DNA of 64,000 nucleotides. It comes from Pseudazoarcus pumilus (GTDB taxonomy: Bacteria; Pseudomonadota; Gammaproteobacteria; Burkholderiales; Rhodocyclaceae). The translations under genes and the position numbers were made by a program. Where the stretch lies: NCBI RefSeq assembly GCF_002872475.1, contig NZ_CP025682.1:2914001-2978000 (forward strand). The letters are read 5' to 3'. The notes under the pieces are model-generated. The model did not search any database. It was not told the DNA's origin and worked only from the letters and a program-made list of their open reading frames with translations. Position 1 is the stretch's first letter; each line of letters begins with the position of its first letter. Of the stretch, positions 1 through 8,311 are shown in pieces.

Positions 1-522
1 TTCATCGACACCCTCTTGATCTGCACCGCGACGGCCGTCGTGATCCTGCTCTCGGGCGTGTTCACCCCGGGGAGCGAGCTGACCGGCATCGTGCTGACGC
101 AGGCGGCGGTCGAATCGCAGATCGGCAGCTTCGGGCGCTACTTCATCGCCGTCGCGATCTTCTTCTTCGCCTTCACGTCGATCATCGGCAACTATTCCTA
201 CGCGGAGAACGCGCTGGCCTACCTCGGCCTGGACGGGCGGACCGGCATCACGGTGCTGCGCTGCGGCGTGCTGGCGATGGTGCTGTGGGGCGCGTGGGAG
301 GCGGTCGCGACGGTGTTCAATGCGGCCGACGCTGCAATGGGTCTGATGGCGACGATCAACCTGATCGCCATCGTCCTGCTGTCCAAACTGGTCGTGAAGC
401 TCACGCGCGACTACTTCGCGCAGAAGGCCGCCGGCCGGGAGCCGCGCTTCAACGCCGACGACTATCCCGAACTGGCCGACCAGATCGACACCACCATCTG
501 GCGCGGCCGCGGGAAGGAATGA
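1..522 (+). CDS. Sodium:alanine/amino-acid symporter (AGCS family), C-terminal part
   Basis: This is the 3' end of a gene that begins before the window. The frame is open from base 1 and encodes about 173 residues. The opening FIDTLLICTATA, then FFFAFTSIIGNYSYAEN, are typical of the late membrane helices of the alanine or glycine:cation symporter family (AlsT/DagA), which imports small amino acids with Na+. Hydrophobic segments near residues 50-65, 80-100 and 115-130 fit inner-membrane helices, and a charged cytoplasmic tail closes the protein. The exact substrate cannot be read from this fragment. Confidence 0.9.
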   Translation, partial: FIDTLLICTATAVVILLSGVFTPGSELTGIVLTQAAVESQIGSFGRYFIAVAIFFFAFTSIIGNYSYAENALAYLGLDGRTGITVLRCGVLAMVLWGAWEAVATVFNAADAAMGLMATINLIAIVLLSKLVVKLTRDYFAQKAAGREPRFNADDYPELADQIDTTIWRGRGKE

Positions 523-553
523 CCGCCGCCTCACCGTACCGGCGAACCCCAGC

Positions 554-2179
554 TCAGACCTCGCGCGACTGCGGCGGCGCGTCCGCTTGGAGCGGCGACG
601 CCGCCTGACGCTCCGCCTCGAGTCGCGCCTCCTCGGCCTCGACCAGCCGCTGCATGCGCTCCCACATGATGGCCTCGTGCAGTTCGCGCTGGCGACGCTC
701 GTCGCGCAGCGCCTTGAGCAGCGAGGCGGCCATGAACAGCATCAGCACCATGAAGGGAAAGGCGGCGACGATGGACATGGTCTGCAGCGCGGCCAGCCCG
801 CCGGAGAGCAGCAGCACGCCGGCCACCGCCACCTGGATGACGCCCCAGCTCAGGCGCAGAAGGCGGCTGGGCACGAGCGCGCCGCGACTGGTGAACATGC
901 CCAGCACGAAGGTCGCCGAGTTGGCCGAGGTGATCACGAACAGCACGATGAGCACCAGCATCGCCACGCCCAGCACATCGGCGCCGGGCAGCCAGTCGAG
1001 CGTCGCGAACAGCGCCGAGCTCATCTCGACGACGACCGCATCGCCGATCCCGGCCCCGTCGAACATCTCGAAGTACAGCGCCGAACCGCCGAAGGTCGCG
1101 AACCACAGCGCGCTGAGCAGTACCGGCATGCCGATCACGCCCAGCACGAACTCGCGGATCGTGCGGCCACGCGAGATGCGAGCGATGAAGCTGCCCACGA
1201 ACGGCGCCCACGACAGCCCCCAGGCCCAGTAGAAGATGGTCCAGCGCTCGACCCAGTCGTCACCCGTGTACGGGGTCATCAGCAGGCTCATGCCGATCAT
1301 GTTGGCGAAATAGTCGCCGATGGCGTTGGTCATCGCCGCGGTGATGAAGTCGGTCGGCCCCGTGAAGAACACGAACAGCAGCAGCACCGCGGCGAGCACC
1401 ATGTTGGCATCGCTGACGTAGCGCACGCCGCTCTCCAGCGGAAGCAGCGAACACAGCAGGAACACCACGGTGATGCCACCGAGAATCTTGAGCTGTGGCG
1501 CGACGCCGAAGGCCACGTCGCCCACCGCGCCCAGACCGCTGTTGATCTGGATCACCCCCAGGCCCAGGGTGGTCGCGACGCCGAACACCGTGGACACCAC
1601 CGCCAGCACGTTGATGGCGTGACCCAGCGATCCGCCCGCGCGATCTCCGATGCTGGCACGGAAAGTCTCGCTGATCAGCCCGGGACGCTGCTGACGGAAG
1701 CGCACGTAGGCGATCGCCAGGCCGACCACGGCGAAGTTGGCCCACTGGTGAAAGCCCCAGTGGAACAGCGAATACTGCATGGCCAGCCGCGCGGCCTCGG
1801 CGCTGCGCGCATCGGCGCGGCCCAGCGGCGGCTCGACGTAATGCGTCATCGGCTCGGCCACGCCCCAGAACACCAGGCCGACGCCCATGCCGGCCGAAAA
1901 GATCATGCCCAGCCAGGTCGGATACGAGAACTCGGGCACTTCGCCGTCGGCCCCCAGACGGATGCGGCCATAGTCCGACAGCGCCACGCTGAGGCAGAAC
2001 ACCAGAAAGCCGGTGGTGGCGAAGAGGTAGAGCCAGCCGAAATGCGTCGTCGTGAACTCGAGCGCACGCGCGGCCGAACCGGCCAGCGCATCGGGTCGTG
2101 CGACCCCGATGCCGACGAACGCGGCGAGCACCAGCACCGACCATACGAACACCCAACCCGGACCACGCCGTTCCGACAC
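554..2179 (-). CDS. BCCT-family betaine/carnitine/choline transporter
   Basis: A secondary transporter of about 541 residues for quaternary ammonium compounds such as glycine betaine, used for osmoprotection or catabolism. It shows about 12 hydrophobic helices. It carries the family glycine-rich stretch FSAGMGVGLVFWGVAEPM and the tryptophan-rich segment FYWAWGLSWAPFVG with the following RISRGRTIREF. The C-terminal 60 residues form a highly charged helix (RDERRQRELHEA to the end), a position used for osmosensing in BetP. The GTG at 2179 is chosen because GGAG lies just upstream of it; the frame extends 21 codons further without a better site. The substrate is inferred from the family only. Confidence 0.88.
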   Translation of the reverse strand: MSERRGPGWVFVWSVLVLAAFVGIGVARPDALAGSAARALEFTTTHFGWLYLFATTGFLVFCLSVALSDYGRIRLGADGEVPEFSYPTWLGMIFSAGMGVGLVFWGVAEPMTHYVEPPLGRADARSAEAARLAMQYSLFHWGFHQWANFAVVGLAIAYVRFRQQRPGLISETFRASIGDRAGGSLGHAINVLAVVSTVFGVATTLGLGVIQINSGLGAVGDVAFGVAPQLKILGGITVVFLLCSLLPLESGVRYVSDANMVLAAVLLLFVFFTGPTDFITAAMTNAIGDYFANMIGMSLLMTPYTGDDWVERWTIFYWAWGLSWAPFVGSFIARISRGRTIREFVLGVIGMPVLLSALWFATFGGSALYFEMFDGAGIGDAVVVEMSSALFATLDWLPGADVLGVAMLVLIVLFVITSANSATFVLGMFTSRGALVPSRLLRLSWGVIQVAVAGVLLLSGGLAALQTMSIVAAFPFMVLMLFMAASLLKALRDERRQRELHEAIMWERMQRLVEAEEARLEAERQAASPLQADAPPQSREV

Positions 2180-2263
2180 CGCAACTCTCCTGCCAATCAC
2201 AGCGTGCGATGGTACCCGTGGCACGCGCGACGTCCACCGCACACGGCCTCGACCGGGGCCCGA

Positions 2264-3439
2264 TCAGCGTCGCACGCGGCCTGCGATCCAGCGCAATGGT
2301 GCCGTCACCCGCCACGACAGGCTGGCCTCGATGGCACGCAAGCGTTCCGTCGCCTGATGCCACGCCGCGATGTCCGAACGGCGCGCACGCGCGGCCTCGC
2401 GCAGGACGATCGCACGCAGGCGTTCGACTTCCGCGCCCGCGTCCGCCCCGTTCGCCGCAGACCGGACCGGGACGAAGGGTTTCAGATCGACGAAGGCCAG
2501 CGGGCACTCCTCGCACGTGATCGCCATGACCCGCCCGGCGGGGTCGAGTGCAATGCCTTTGGGCCCACCTTCCTTGGGATTGTGGCGGCCGCGCAGATAG
2601 GTCCCGTCGTCGAGCACGCGCAGCGACCGCGCGGCCGTGCGCCGACCCTCCCAGCCCGCGTCACCGCGCGCGAAGAGGTGCACGCAGGGCGCGCCCGCGT
2701 CTGCGACGAGGATGTGTCCGTCGTCCGGCATGAAGCGCACACCATGCGGATAGGCGATCCCCTGCAGCACGCCCTCGGGCTCAGATACGGCATCGAGATC
2801 GATGCGGTTGCGATACAGGCAGACGCAGTGGTGTTCGTGGTTCGAGATCGCGATCCATGCCCCATCGTGGCTGACGGCGACCCCGTCGGGAACGCCCAGT
2901 CCGGCATGCAGCAACACGCAACTGCTGCGGATCGCATAGTCGGCGCGGGCGTCGAGCAGATGACGCGTGACGCGGTCGACGTAGTTGTTGCACACCAGGG
3001 CTTCATAGAGATCGGCGCCGACGCGCACGACACTGACCGACCCCGGGGTCATCACCTGGTCCGGCCCCTTCGCACGCAGCGCCTGCAGCACCTCGACTTC
3101 GCGCACCCCATCCGCACCGATCCCGGCAGGGGGCTCGACGACCAGCACGTCGCCCTCGCGGTTGGCCACCATCACGGTCCGCTCGTCGATCCAGAACACC
3201 CCGTGCGGGCAACGAAAAGCCGCGCAACGCACTTCCACCGCACGCGTCAATGCCAGCTGCGGCACATCGCCGTCACCAATGGTCACATCGATCACCAGCA
3301 AGGCATCGCGCCCGAACGCAGCCAGCGCGATGCGCCGCCCGTCGGGCGACCAATGCACGTCCTCGCTGCGGCCGATGGCGGCCAGCGCCGCACGCACGGC
3401 CGGCGCCACGTCGAACTGCAGAAAGAGGGCTGAATCCAT
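2264..3439 (-). CDS. Beta-propeller (WD40/lactonase-like) protein with a glycosyltransferase-type tail motif
   Basis: A protein of 391 residues without a signal peptide. It contains repeated propeller-like blades (for example VHWSPDGRRIALAAFGRD, GVFWIDERTVMVANREGD, PHGVRFMPDDGHILVADAG), resembling YncE/NHL/lactonase proteins. The last 30 residues read ERLRAIEASLSWRVTAPLR, a motif usually found beside glycosyltransferase domains, although no glycosyltransferase domain is present here. The ATG at 3439 is preferred over the upstream frame, whose composition is not protein-like. It is transcribed divergently from the formyl-THF hydrolase-like gene. No enzymatic function can be assigned; binding or scaffold roles are possible. 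Confidence 0.7.
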   Translation of the reverse strand: MDSALFLQFDVAPAVRAALAAIGRSEDVHWSPDGRRIALAAFGRDALLVIDVTIGDGDVPQLALTRAVEVRCAAFRCPHGVFWIDERTVMVANREGDVLVVEPPAGIGADGVREVEVLQALRAKGPDQVMTPGSVSVVRVGADLYEALVCNNYVDRVTRHLLDARADYAIRSSCVLLHAGLGVPDGVAVSHDGAWIAISNHEHHCVCLYRNRIDLDAVSEPEGVLQGIAYPHGVRFMPDDGHILVADAGAPCVHLFARGDAGWEGRRTAARSLRVLDDGTYLRGRHNPKEGGPKGIALDPAGRVMAITCEECPLAFVDLKPFVPVRSAANGADAGAEVERLRAIVLREAARARRSDIAAWHQATERLRAIEASLSWRVTAPLRWIAGRVRR

Positions 3440-3626
3440 CGCGGTTGCCCCCCGTTTGCGGAGGAACAATGAAGTGACCCGCAGTATGCCCCCGGACTGG
3501 TCATGGCGACAGCGCCGCTTCACGGCACACGGCGCGAAACCGACAAGGAAAGCGCGCCGCGAACGCGGTAACATCGCCCCCACCCGGCGTGCTGCGACAC
3601 GCCCGCAACCGATACAGGAGAAGCCC

Positions 3627-4769
3627 ATGAGGTGCACCGTCATCGGCTCGCGCTATTTCGGCGCGACCGTGCTCGCGAACCTGCTCGAAGACGGCATGGA
3701 GGTCGTGCGCGTGGTCGCACCCGCCGAGGATGACCGACTCGCGCTGGCCGCGACGAAGGCCGGCCTGCCACTGTCCATCCTGGAGAGTCCGCGCACCGTG
3801 CCCGGCTCCGCGCTGCAGGAAGACTGCGACCTGATCATCGCCGCGCATACGCACGCCTTCGTCACCGAGGAGGCGCTGGCACGCGCGAAGATCGGCGGCA
3901 TCGGCTACCACCCTTCGCTGCTGCCGCGCCACCGCGGCATCGCCGCGGTGGAATGGACGTTGCTGGAAGGCGACCCGATCGCCGGGGGCTCGATCTACCA
4001 CCTGGAAAAGGGCTGGGATGACGGTGCCATCGCCGCGCAGGACTGGTGCTTCGTGCTCAAGGGCGAGAGCGCGCGCGACCTGTGGGAACGCGCGCTGTGC
4101 CCGCTGGGCCTGAACCTGGTGCGCAAGGTGGTGCGCCACGCCGCCGAGCACGGCACGCTGCCGGCCCAGGCGCAGGATCCGCGCTTCGCCACGCGCGCGC
4201 CGATGATCCGGCGCACGGTCAAGCTCGTCGAACAGGATCAGGCGCTGACGACCTCGCTGGTGGTCACGGTGATCGGCCCGGACAGGCCCGGCATCGTGCG
4301 CAAGGTCTCGGACTGCGCGCAGACCGCGGCCGTCAACTGGGCGGACAGTCACATGACCAGCGTCGCCGGGCAGTTCGCCGGCATCGTGCATCTGCAGGTC
4401 GCACCGGACGACGCCGACACCGTGATCGCCGCGCTCAGGAAACTCGAGGACGACGGTCTGGCCATCGCCATCGCACGCAGCGACGCGCGTCCGGTGCCTG
4501 CCGGGCGCCGCCTGCTGCGCCTGGAACTGGCCGGCCCCGATCGCCCCGGCATCGTGCGCCGGCTGTCCACCAGCCTGGCCGAGCGCGGCGTGAGCATCGA
4601 GAACCTCGACACCGAGATCGTCGGCGAGCGTCCGGACGAGCCGCACGTGTTCAAGGTCCACGCCCTGCTCGTGGTGCCCGAGGCGCTGGCCGACGACACC
4701 CTGCGCGAGATGCTCGACGGCCTCGGCCACGAGCTGATGGTGGACATCGCGCTCGACGCTCCGGCCTGA
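3627..4769 (+). CDS. 10-formyltetrahydrofolate hydrolase-like domain fused to two ACT domains
   Basis: A protein of 380 residues. Residues 1-190 are a formyltransferase fold whose active-site segment IGYHPSLLPRHRGIAAVEW (about 92-110) is closest in form to the hydrolase domain of 10-formyl-THF dehydrogenase. His95 and the Asp pair at 131-132 are kept, but the Asn of PurN/Fmt two residues before the His is Gly. Residues about 208-285 and 299-375 are two ACT domains, each starting with a GPDRPGIVRK/R element as in GcvR. ACT domains usually bind amino acids, so a glycine- or serine-sensitive formyl-THF hydrolase or one-carbon regulator is plausible. AGGAG precedes the ATG. The exact reaction is inferred. 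Confidence 0.75.
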   Translation: MRCTVIGSRYFGATVLANLLEDGMEVVRVVAPAEDDRLALAATKAGLPLSILESPRTVPGSALQEDCDLIIAAHTHAFVTEEALARAKIGGIGYHPSLLPRHRGIAAVEWTLLEGDPIAGGSIYHLEKGWDDGAIAAQDWCFVLKGESARDLWERALCPLGLNLVRKVVRHAAEHGTLPAQAQDPRFATRAPMIRRTVKLVEQDQALTTSLVVTVIGPDRPGIVRKVSDCAQTAAVNWADSHMTSVAGQFAGIVHLQVAPDDADTVIAALRKLEDDGLAIAIARSDARPVPAGRRLLRLELAGPDRPGIVRRLSTSLAERGVSIENLDTEIVGERPDEPHVFKVHALLVVPEALADDTLREMLDGLGHELMVDIALDAPA

Positions 4770-4790
4770 GCCCGCACACGGTGAACGCAA

Positions 4791-4817
4791 ACGGGGCGGC
4801 CATGGCCGCCCCGTTTC
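4791..4817. terminator. Bidirectional hairpin terminator
   Basis: A perfect 11-bp inverted repeat (ACGGGGCGGCC, AT, GGCCGCCCCGT) lies between the convergent genes ending at 4769 and 4834. The T-run behind it on the plus strand is weak. Confidence 0.6.
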
Positions 4818-4833
4818 TACGTCTGCATCGCGC

Positions 4834-5802
4834 TCAGCAGCCGCTCGTGCATTTCGCTGCGCCGTCGAACGCCATCGTGCGTCCCGACAGCGGCAGGTGC
4901 ACCGGCACCTCGACGGCCTTGATGAAGGCCTCGGTCCTGGTACCCGCCCTCAGCTTGCCGCCTTCGGTGGCCGGCTCGTTGGCGTGCGAGGCGATCACGG
5001 CGGCCGGCCTGACCAGATCGTTGATCACATAGGCCGCCTCGCGCGGGCCGGTGGTGAAGGTGCCACCGATATTGAGCACCGCGAGCTTCGCGCCGTAGTG
5101 GCCGCGCACCACGTGATCCTGTTCGGCCGTGATGCCGGTATCACCCGACAGATACACGGCCAGCCCATTACTGAAGGTCAGCACATAGCCGCCCGGCGGG
5201 CCGACGTAGGCGGTCAGCCCGACCTCGGAGAGCATCTTCGCGTACTCGCTGCCGATGAAAATCGGCGCCAGACCGTTGCTGTGCACGGCCGGCACGCTGG
5301 CGATATCCACGCCGCCGACCCGAGTCGACGCGCCGAAGCGCACCAGCTGTACCTGGCTGCGCTCGCCACCGGCCGCTTCCACACGGTTCTGGAAGAAGGC
5401 CGGCATCTCGCCGCCGACGATGAACTTCGCCTTCTTGCCGACGACGATGTCGACGCTGTTGGAATTGGGCGTGACCTTGACCGAGAAATCCGGCTTGGCA
5501 CAGGTGCCGGCGTTGGCTTCGGCCTGGATCGCGTCGCCGAGGTGATCTCCATGCACGTGGCTGAGCAGCACCACGTCGATCCTGCCCAGGCGCGGATCGT
5601 CCGGCCCGCGCACGGTGCGTCCGGCGTCGTACAGAATGCGCGTGCCGTCCGGATCCTCGAACACCAGCGCGCGGTCGAGCGGGCAGAATTCGCCGTCGTG
5701 ACTACCCAGCGGCGTGACCTTGACGGTGTCCGCGTGCGCAAAGGCCGCAGCCGTCATCATCGCTGCCCCGGCGAGCACCGCCGGCCATCGTGTCGCATGC
5801 AT
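4834..5802 (-). CDS. Exported metallo-beta-lactamase-fold hydrolase (UlaG-like)
   Basis: A protein of 322 residues with an N-terminal signal peptide (hydrophobic PAVLAGAAMMTAAAFAHA, cleavage near residue 25), so periplasmic. The metal-binding signature SHVHGDHLGD (His82, His84, Asp86, His87) is present, followed by later metal ligands in AVHSN and YLSGDTGIT, the hallmarks of the metallo-beta-lactamase superfamily in its UlaG/YtkL-like branch. The ATG at 5802 has a strong GGGAGGAG site; upstream extensions do not look coding. The substrate is unknown: members hydrolyse lactones, phosphodiesters or other esters. A long 5' leader with a terminator-like hairpin precedes it. Confidence 0.8.
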   Translation of the reverse strand: MHATRWPAVLAGAAMMTAAAFAHADTVKVTPLGSHDGEFCPLDRALVFEDPDGTRILYDAGRTVRGPDDPRLGRIDVVLLSHVHGDHLGDAIQAEANAGTCAKPDFSVKVTPNSNSVDIVVGKKAKFIVGGEMPAFFQNRVEAAGGERSQVQLVRFGASTRVGGVDIASVPAVHSNGLAPIFIGSEYAKMLSEVGLTAYVGPPGGYVLTFSNGLAVYLSGDTGITAEQDHVVRGHYGAKLAVLNIGGTFTTGPREAAYVINDLVRPAAVIASHANEPATEGGKLRAGTRTEAFIKAVEVPVHLPLSGRTMAFDGAAKCTSGC

Positions 5803-6239
5803 GCCTGTCTCCTCCCTGATTGCCGGCGAACCGGATAGCGTCATTGAGCGAGAATAGGCGGTACGGGTTCCGCACGCAAAAAAGAACCGGAACGGTCCGG
5901 GACCGTTCCGGGGACGTCGCCGGAGAAGCGAAGTGGAAAGCCTGGGCGGCCCGCGCAGGCGGTTTTCGGTCGCAGCTGTGAACACTGCGCGAGCCGCACG
6001 AATGGACCGGCCAGGCCACGGCAGCAGGAGACAAGCAATCCATTCGTCATCGACGACGGTAGCCGAGCGCTTCGCCGCAGTCAACACCATGTCATATCTC
6101 GGGCGCAATGCCTGCGGCCACGACCGGCGATTCCGCAGGTGCGCGCGTGACCGACGAGCGCGATGTCGAAATCGGCCCTTGCCGTTCGACCACGGTGTGA
6201 AGGGCGCCGCCCCGGCCGCCCGCTGCGAGGAGTCCGACG
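5803..6239. other. Intergenic region of about 440 bases, no gene recognised
   Basis: This stretch separates the divergent metallo-hydrolase and BNR-repeat genes. The only clear structure is the inverted repeat at 5887-5911, listed separately. Open frames crossing it have high-GC shadow composition and no ribosome-binding site. Confidence 0.5.
5876..5911 (-). terminator. Terminator-like hairpin in the leader of the metallo-hydrolase gene
   Basis: Perfect 12-bp arms (CCGGAACGGTCC and its complement) around a single base at 5887-5911 are followed, on the minus strand, by a T-rich tract at 5876-5886. It stands upstream of the minus-strand start at 5802. It therefore ends an unrecognised upstream transcript, acts as an attenuator, or is an operator. 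Confidence 0.5.
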
Positions 6240-7388
6240 ATGCAAGGAGAAACGACGATTCTGGTGGCCACGCGCAAAGGCGCATGGATCTTTCGTGGCG
6301 ACCCCGCACGCGAGCACTGGCGCGCCGATGGCCCGCATTTCCTGGGTCACATCATCCATCACATGGTGCTCGACCCGCGCGACGGGCGCACCCTGCTGGC
6401 GGCGGCCAGCACCGGGCATCTGGGGCCGACGATCTTTCGTTCGACCGACCTTGGCGCGAGCTGGAGCGAGGCCGCCCGCCCGCCGGCTTTCGCCAGGGCG
6501 GACGATGGCGCCGGGCGTGCGGTCGGCCAGGTGTTCTGGCTCACGCCGGCCCACGCCAACGAGCCGCACGCGTGGTACGCCGGCACCTCGCCGCAGGGGC
6601 TGTTCCGCAGCGACGACGACGGCGACACCTGGCGGCCGTTCTCGTGCATCAACGACGACCCGGACTACCGGCGCTGGATGGGCACGGTGCAGGACGGTAC
6701 GCCGGACGGGCCCAAGCTGCATTCCATCATCGTCGATCCGCGCGACCCCAAACACCTGTACTTCGCGATGTCGGGTGGCGGCGTGCACGAATCGACCGAC
6801 GGCGGCGAGACGTTCTCGCCGCTGCTCGAGGGACTCGATGTGGTGGAAGGTTTCGTGCGCAGCGACCCCACCTTCCACGACCCGCACTGCGTACGCATGT
6901 GTCCGACCAATCCGGATCGCCTCTACCAGCAGAACCACTGCGGCATCTATCGCCTCGACCGCCCCGCCTCCCGCTGGCAGCGCATCGGCCGCGCCATGCC
7001 GGCCGAAGTCGGCGACGTCGGCTTTCCGATGGTCGTGCATCCGCGTGACGCCGACACCGCCTGGGTATTTCCGATGGATGGGCGCGACGTGTGGCCGCGC
7101 ACCAGCCCGGACGGGCGCCCCGCCGTCTATGCCACGCAGGACGCAGGGGCGAGCTGGCAGCGGCTCGACCAGGGCATGCCGCGCGAACAGGCGTGGTGGA
7201 CGGTCAAGCGCCAGGCCATGTGCGCGGACGCGCACGATCCCGTCGGCCTGTACTTCGGCACCACCAGTGGCGAGCTGTGGGCCAGTGTCGATGAAGGCGC
7301 GCACTGGCGCTGCATCGCCCGCCACCTGCCCGAGATCTACGCCGTCGAGGCGGCGCACACCGCGTGGGTGCGACGATGCAGGTACTGA
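6240..7388 (+). CDS. BNR/Asp-box beta-propeller protein (sialidase-like fold)
   Basis: A cytoplasmic protein of 382 residues with no signal peptide. At least five Asp-box repeats of the S-x-D-x-G-x-x-W type are visible: FRSTDLGASW, FRSDDDGDTW, HESTDGGETF, YATQDAGASW and WASVDEGAHW. Such repeats mark sialidase/VPS10-type propellers, but the arginine triad and other catalytic residues of true sialidases are not evident, so the automatic label 'sialidase' would be unsafe. It overlaps the MoaD-like gene downstream by 13 bases, which indicates translational coupling and a shared function. Confidence 0.75.
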   Translation: MQGETTILVATRKGAWIFRGDPAREHWRADGPHFLGHIIHHMVLDPRDGRTLLAAASTGHLGPTIFRSTDLGASWSEAARPPAFARADDGAGRAVGQVFWLTPAHANEPHAWYAGTSPQGLFRSDDDGDTWRPFSCINDDPDYRRWMGTVQDGTPDGPKLHSIIVDPRDPKHLYFAMSGGGVHESTDGGETFSPLLEGLDVVEGFVRSDPTFHDPHCVRMCPTNPDRLYQQNHCGIYRLDRPASRWQRIGRAMPAEVGDVGFPMVVHPRDADTAWVFPMDGRDVWPRTSPDGRPAVYATQDAGASWQRLDQGMPREQAWWTVKRQAMCADAHDPVGLYFGTTSGELWASVDEGAHWRCIARHLPEIYAVEAAHTAWVRRCRY

Positions 7389-7633
7389 TCCCGACGCCAT
7401 TACAGTCCTACACCGGAGCCGCGCAAGTCGAGGCCGAAGGCACGACGCTGGACGCGCTGCTCGACGACCTCGATCGCCGTTATCCGGGCATGCGCTTTCG
7501 CCTGGTCGACGAACAGGGCCGCACGCGGGCGCACATGCGCATCTTCGTCAATGGAAAGTCGGTATTCGATTTGACGCGCGTGCTCGAGGCGCATGACGAG
7601 GTGGCGATCGTGCAGGCCCTGAGCGGCGGCTGA
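7376..7633 (+). CDS. MoaD/ThiS-family ubiquitin-like sulfur carrier
   Basis: A small protein of 85 residues ending in the diglycine tail SGG needed for adenylation and thiocarboxylate formation. The beta-grasp pattern (MQVLIPTPLQSYTG, then TLDALLDDLDRRYPG, then IRIFVNGK-like MRIFVNGKSVFDL, then DEVAIVQALSGG) matches MoaD/ThiS. The ATG at 7376 is chosen over a GTG at 7364 because it gives the usual N-terminus; it overlaps the end of the propeller gene. Whether it serves molybdopterin, thiamine or another sulfur-transfer route is unknown, since no MoaE, ThiG or MoeB is adjacent. Confidence 0.82.
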   Translation: MQVLIPTPLQSYTGAAQVEAEGTTLDALLDDLDRRYPGMRFRLVDEQGRTRAHMRIFVNGKSVFDLTRVLEAHDEVAIVQALSGG

Positions 7634-7644
7634 GGCGCGGCGCG

Positions 7645-8112
7645 TCAGCCCAGCCGCGACATGACCGTGTCACGGAAGCGTTCGGCGCGGGCACGACCGA
7701 CCGTCTGCTCGAGCATGCGGAACAGCGTCTCGCACTCGGCGGTCAGTTCGTCGCGACTGGCGGCATGTTCGATGCGCGGCGTGAAGGTGTCGGCATCCGG
7801 CCCGAGGAAATCGACCAGCGCGGCGGCCACCGCCCGGCGCGTTTCGGCGAAGTCCTCACCCGTCATCCCCGCAGCCGGCGTTGAGTCGGCCGCGACCGCA
7901 TCCGCGGGCGCGATGAAGCCGCCGTCGACCAGGGTCTGCAAGTGGTCGCGCGCCTCGTCCGGCGCCGGATGGTTGGCCAACAGCTCGCCGACCGAACGCC
8001 GGCCATCGATGATGATGAGCATCGCCCGCACGCGTGCCGGCACATGCCGGCCGCGCGTCGCGACCTCCTCGTGGCCGAGCGCGGTCTTGACATAAACGGT
8101 TGTTGAATCCAT
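7645..8112 (-). CDS. Hypothetical protein, 155 residues
   Basis: Not recognised with certainty. It is soluble, without a signal peptide or membrane helix. The N-terminal half (residues 1-60, TVYVKTALGHEEVATRG, then LIIIDGRRSVGELLANH) looks like a small winged or effector-type module, followed by a linker rich in Ala, Asp and Pro. A helical C-terminal part follows (ETRRAVAAALVDFLGPDAD, then ECETLFRMLEQTVG). A GGAGGGG stretch precedes the ATG at 8112. It converges on the MoaD-like gene with only 11 bases between stops. Confidence 0.6.
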   Translation of the reverse strand: MDSTTVYVKTALGHEEVATRGRHVPARVRAMLIIIDGRRSVGELLANHPAPDEARDHLQTLVDGGFIAPADAVAADSTPAAGMTGEDFAETRRAVAAALVDFLGPDADTFTPRIEHAASRDELTAECETLFRMLEQTVGRARAERFRDTVMSRLG

Positions 8113-8311
8113 GTTGGACGCCCCCCTCCCGTTTCGGCGGATGCTGCACGCTGTTCTTGCAGCGCACAAGCTGTGGATGACACGGAGGAGCGGGGGTCGA
8201 GGCGAGCGGAAGCCGTGAAGCCGCACGTGCGCCGCGGAATCCGTCCATCGCGATTCCATCCGCAGACCCTTTGCCCGCTGATTCCAGCGATGCCCGGAGG
8301 CCTCACGCCAA

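Noticed and set aside
587-3433. A 948-codon open frame on the plus strand
   Set aside because: It is antisense to the BCCT and propeller genes, and is Arg/His/Gln-rich shadow composition.
6240-7388. Annotation as an exo-alpha-sialidase
   Set aside because: Only the Asp-box structural repeats are seen; catalytic Arg triad, Tyr/Glu pair and export signal are not evident.
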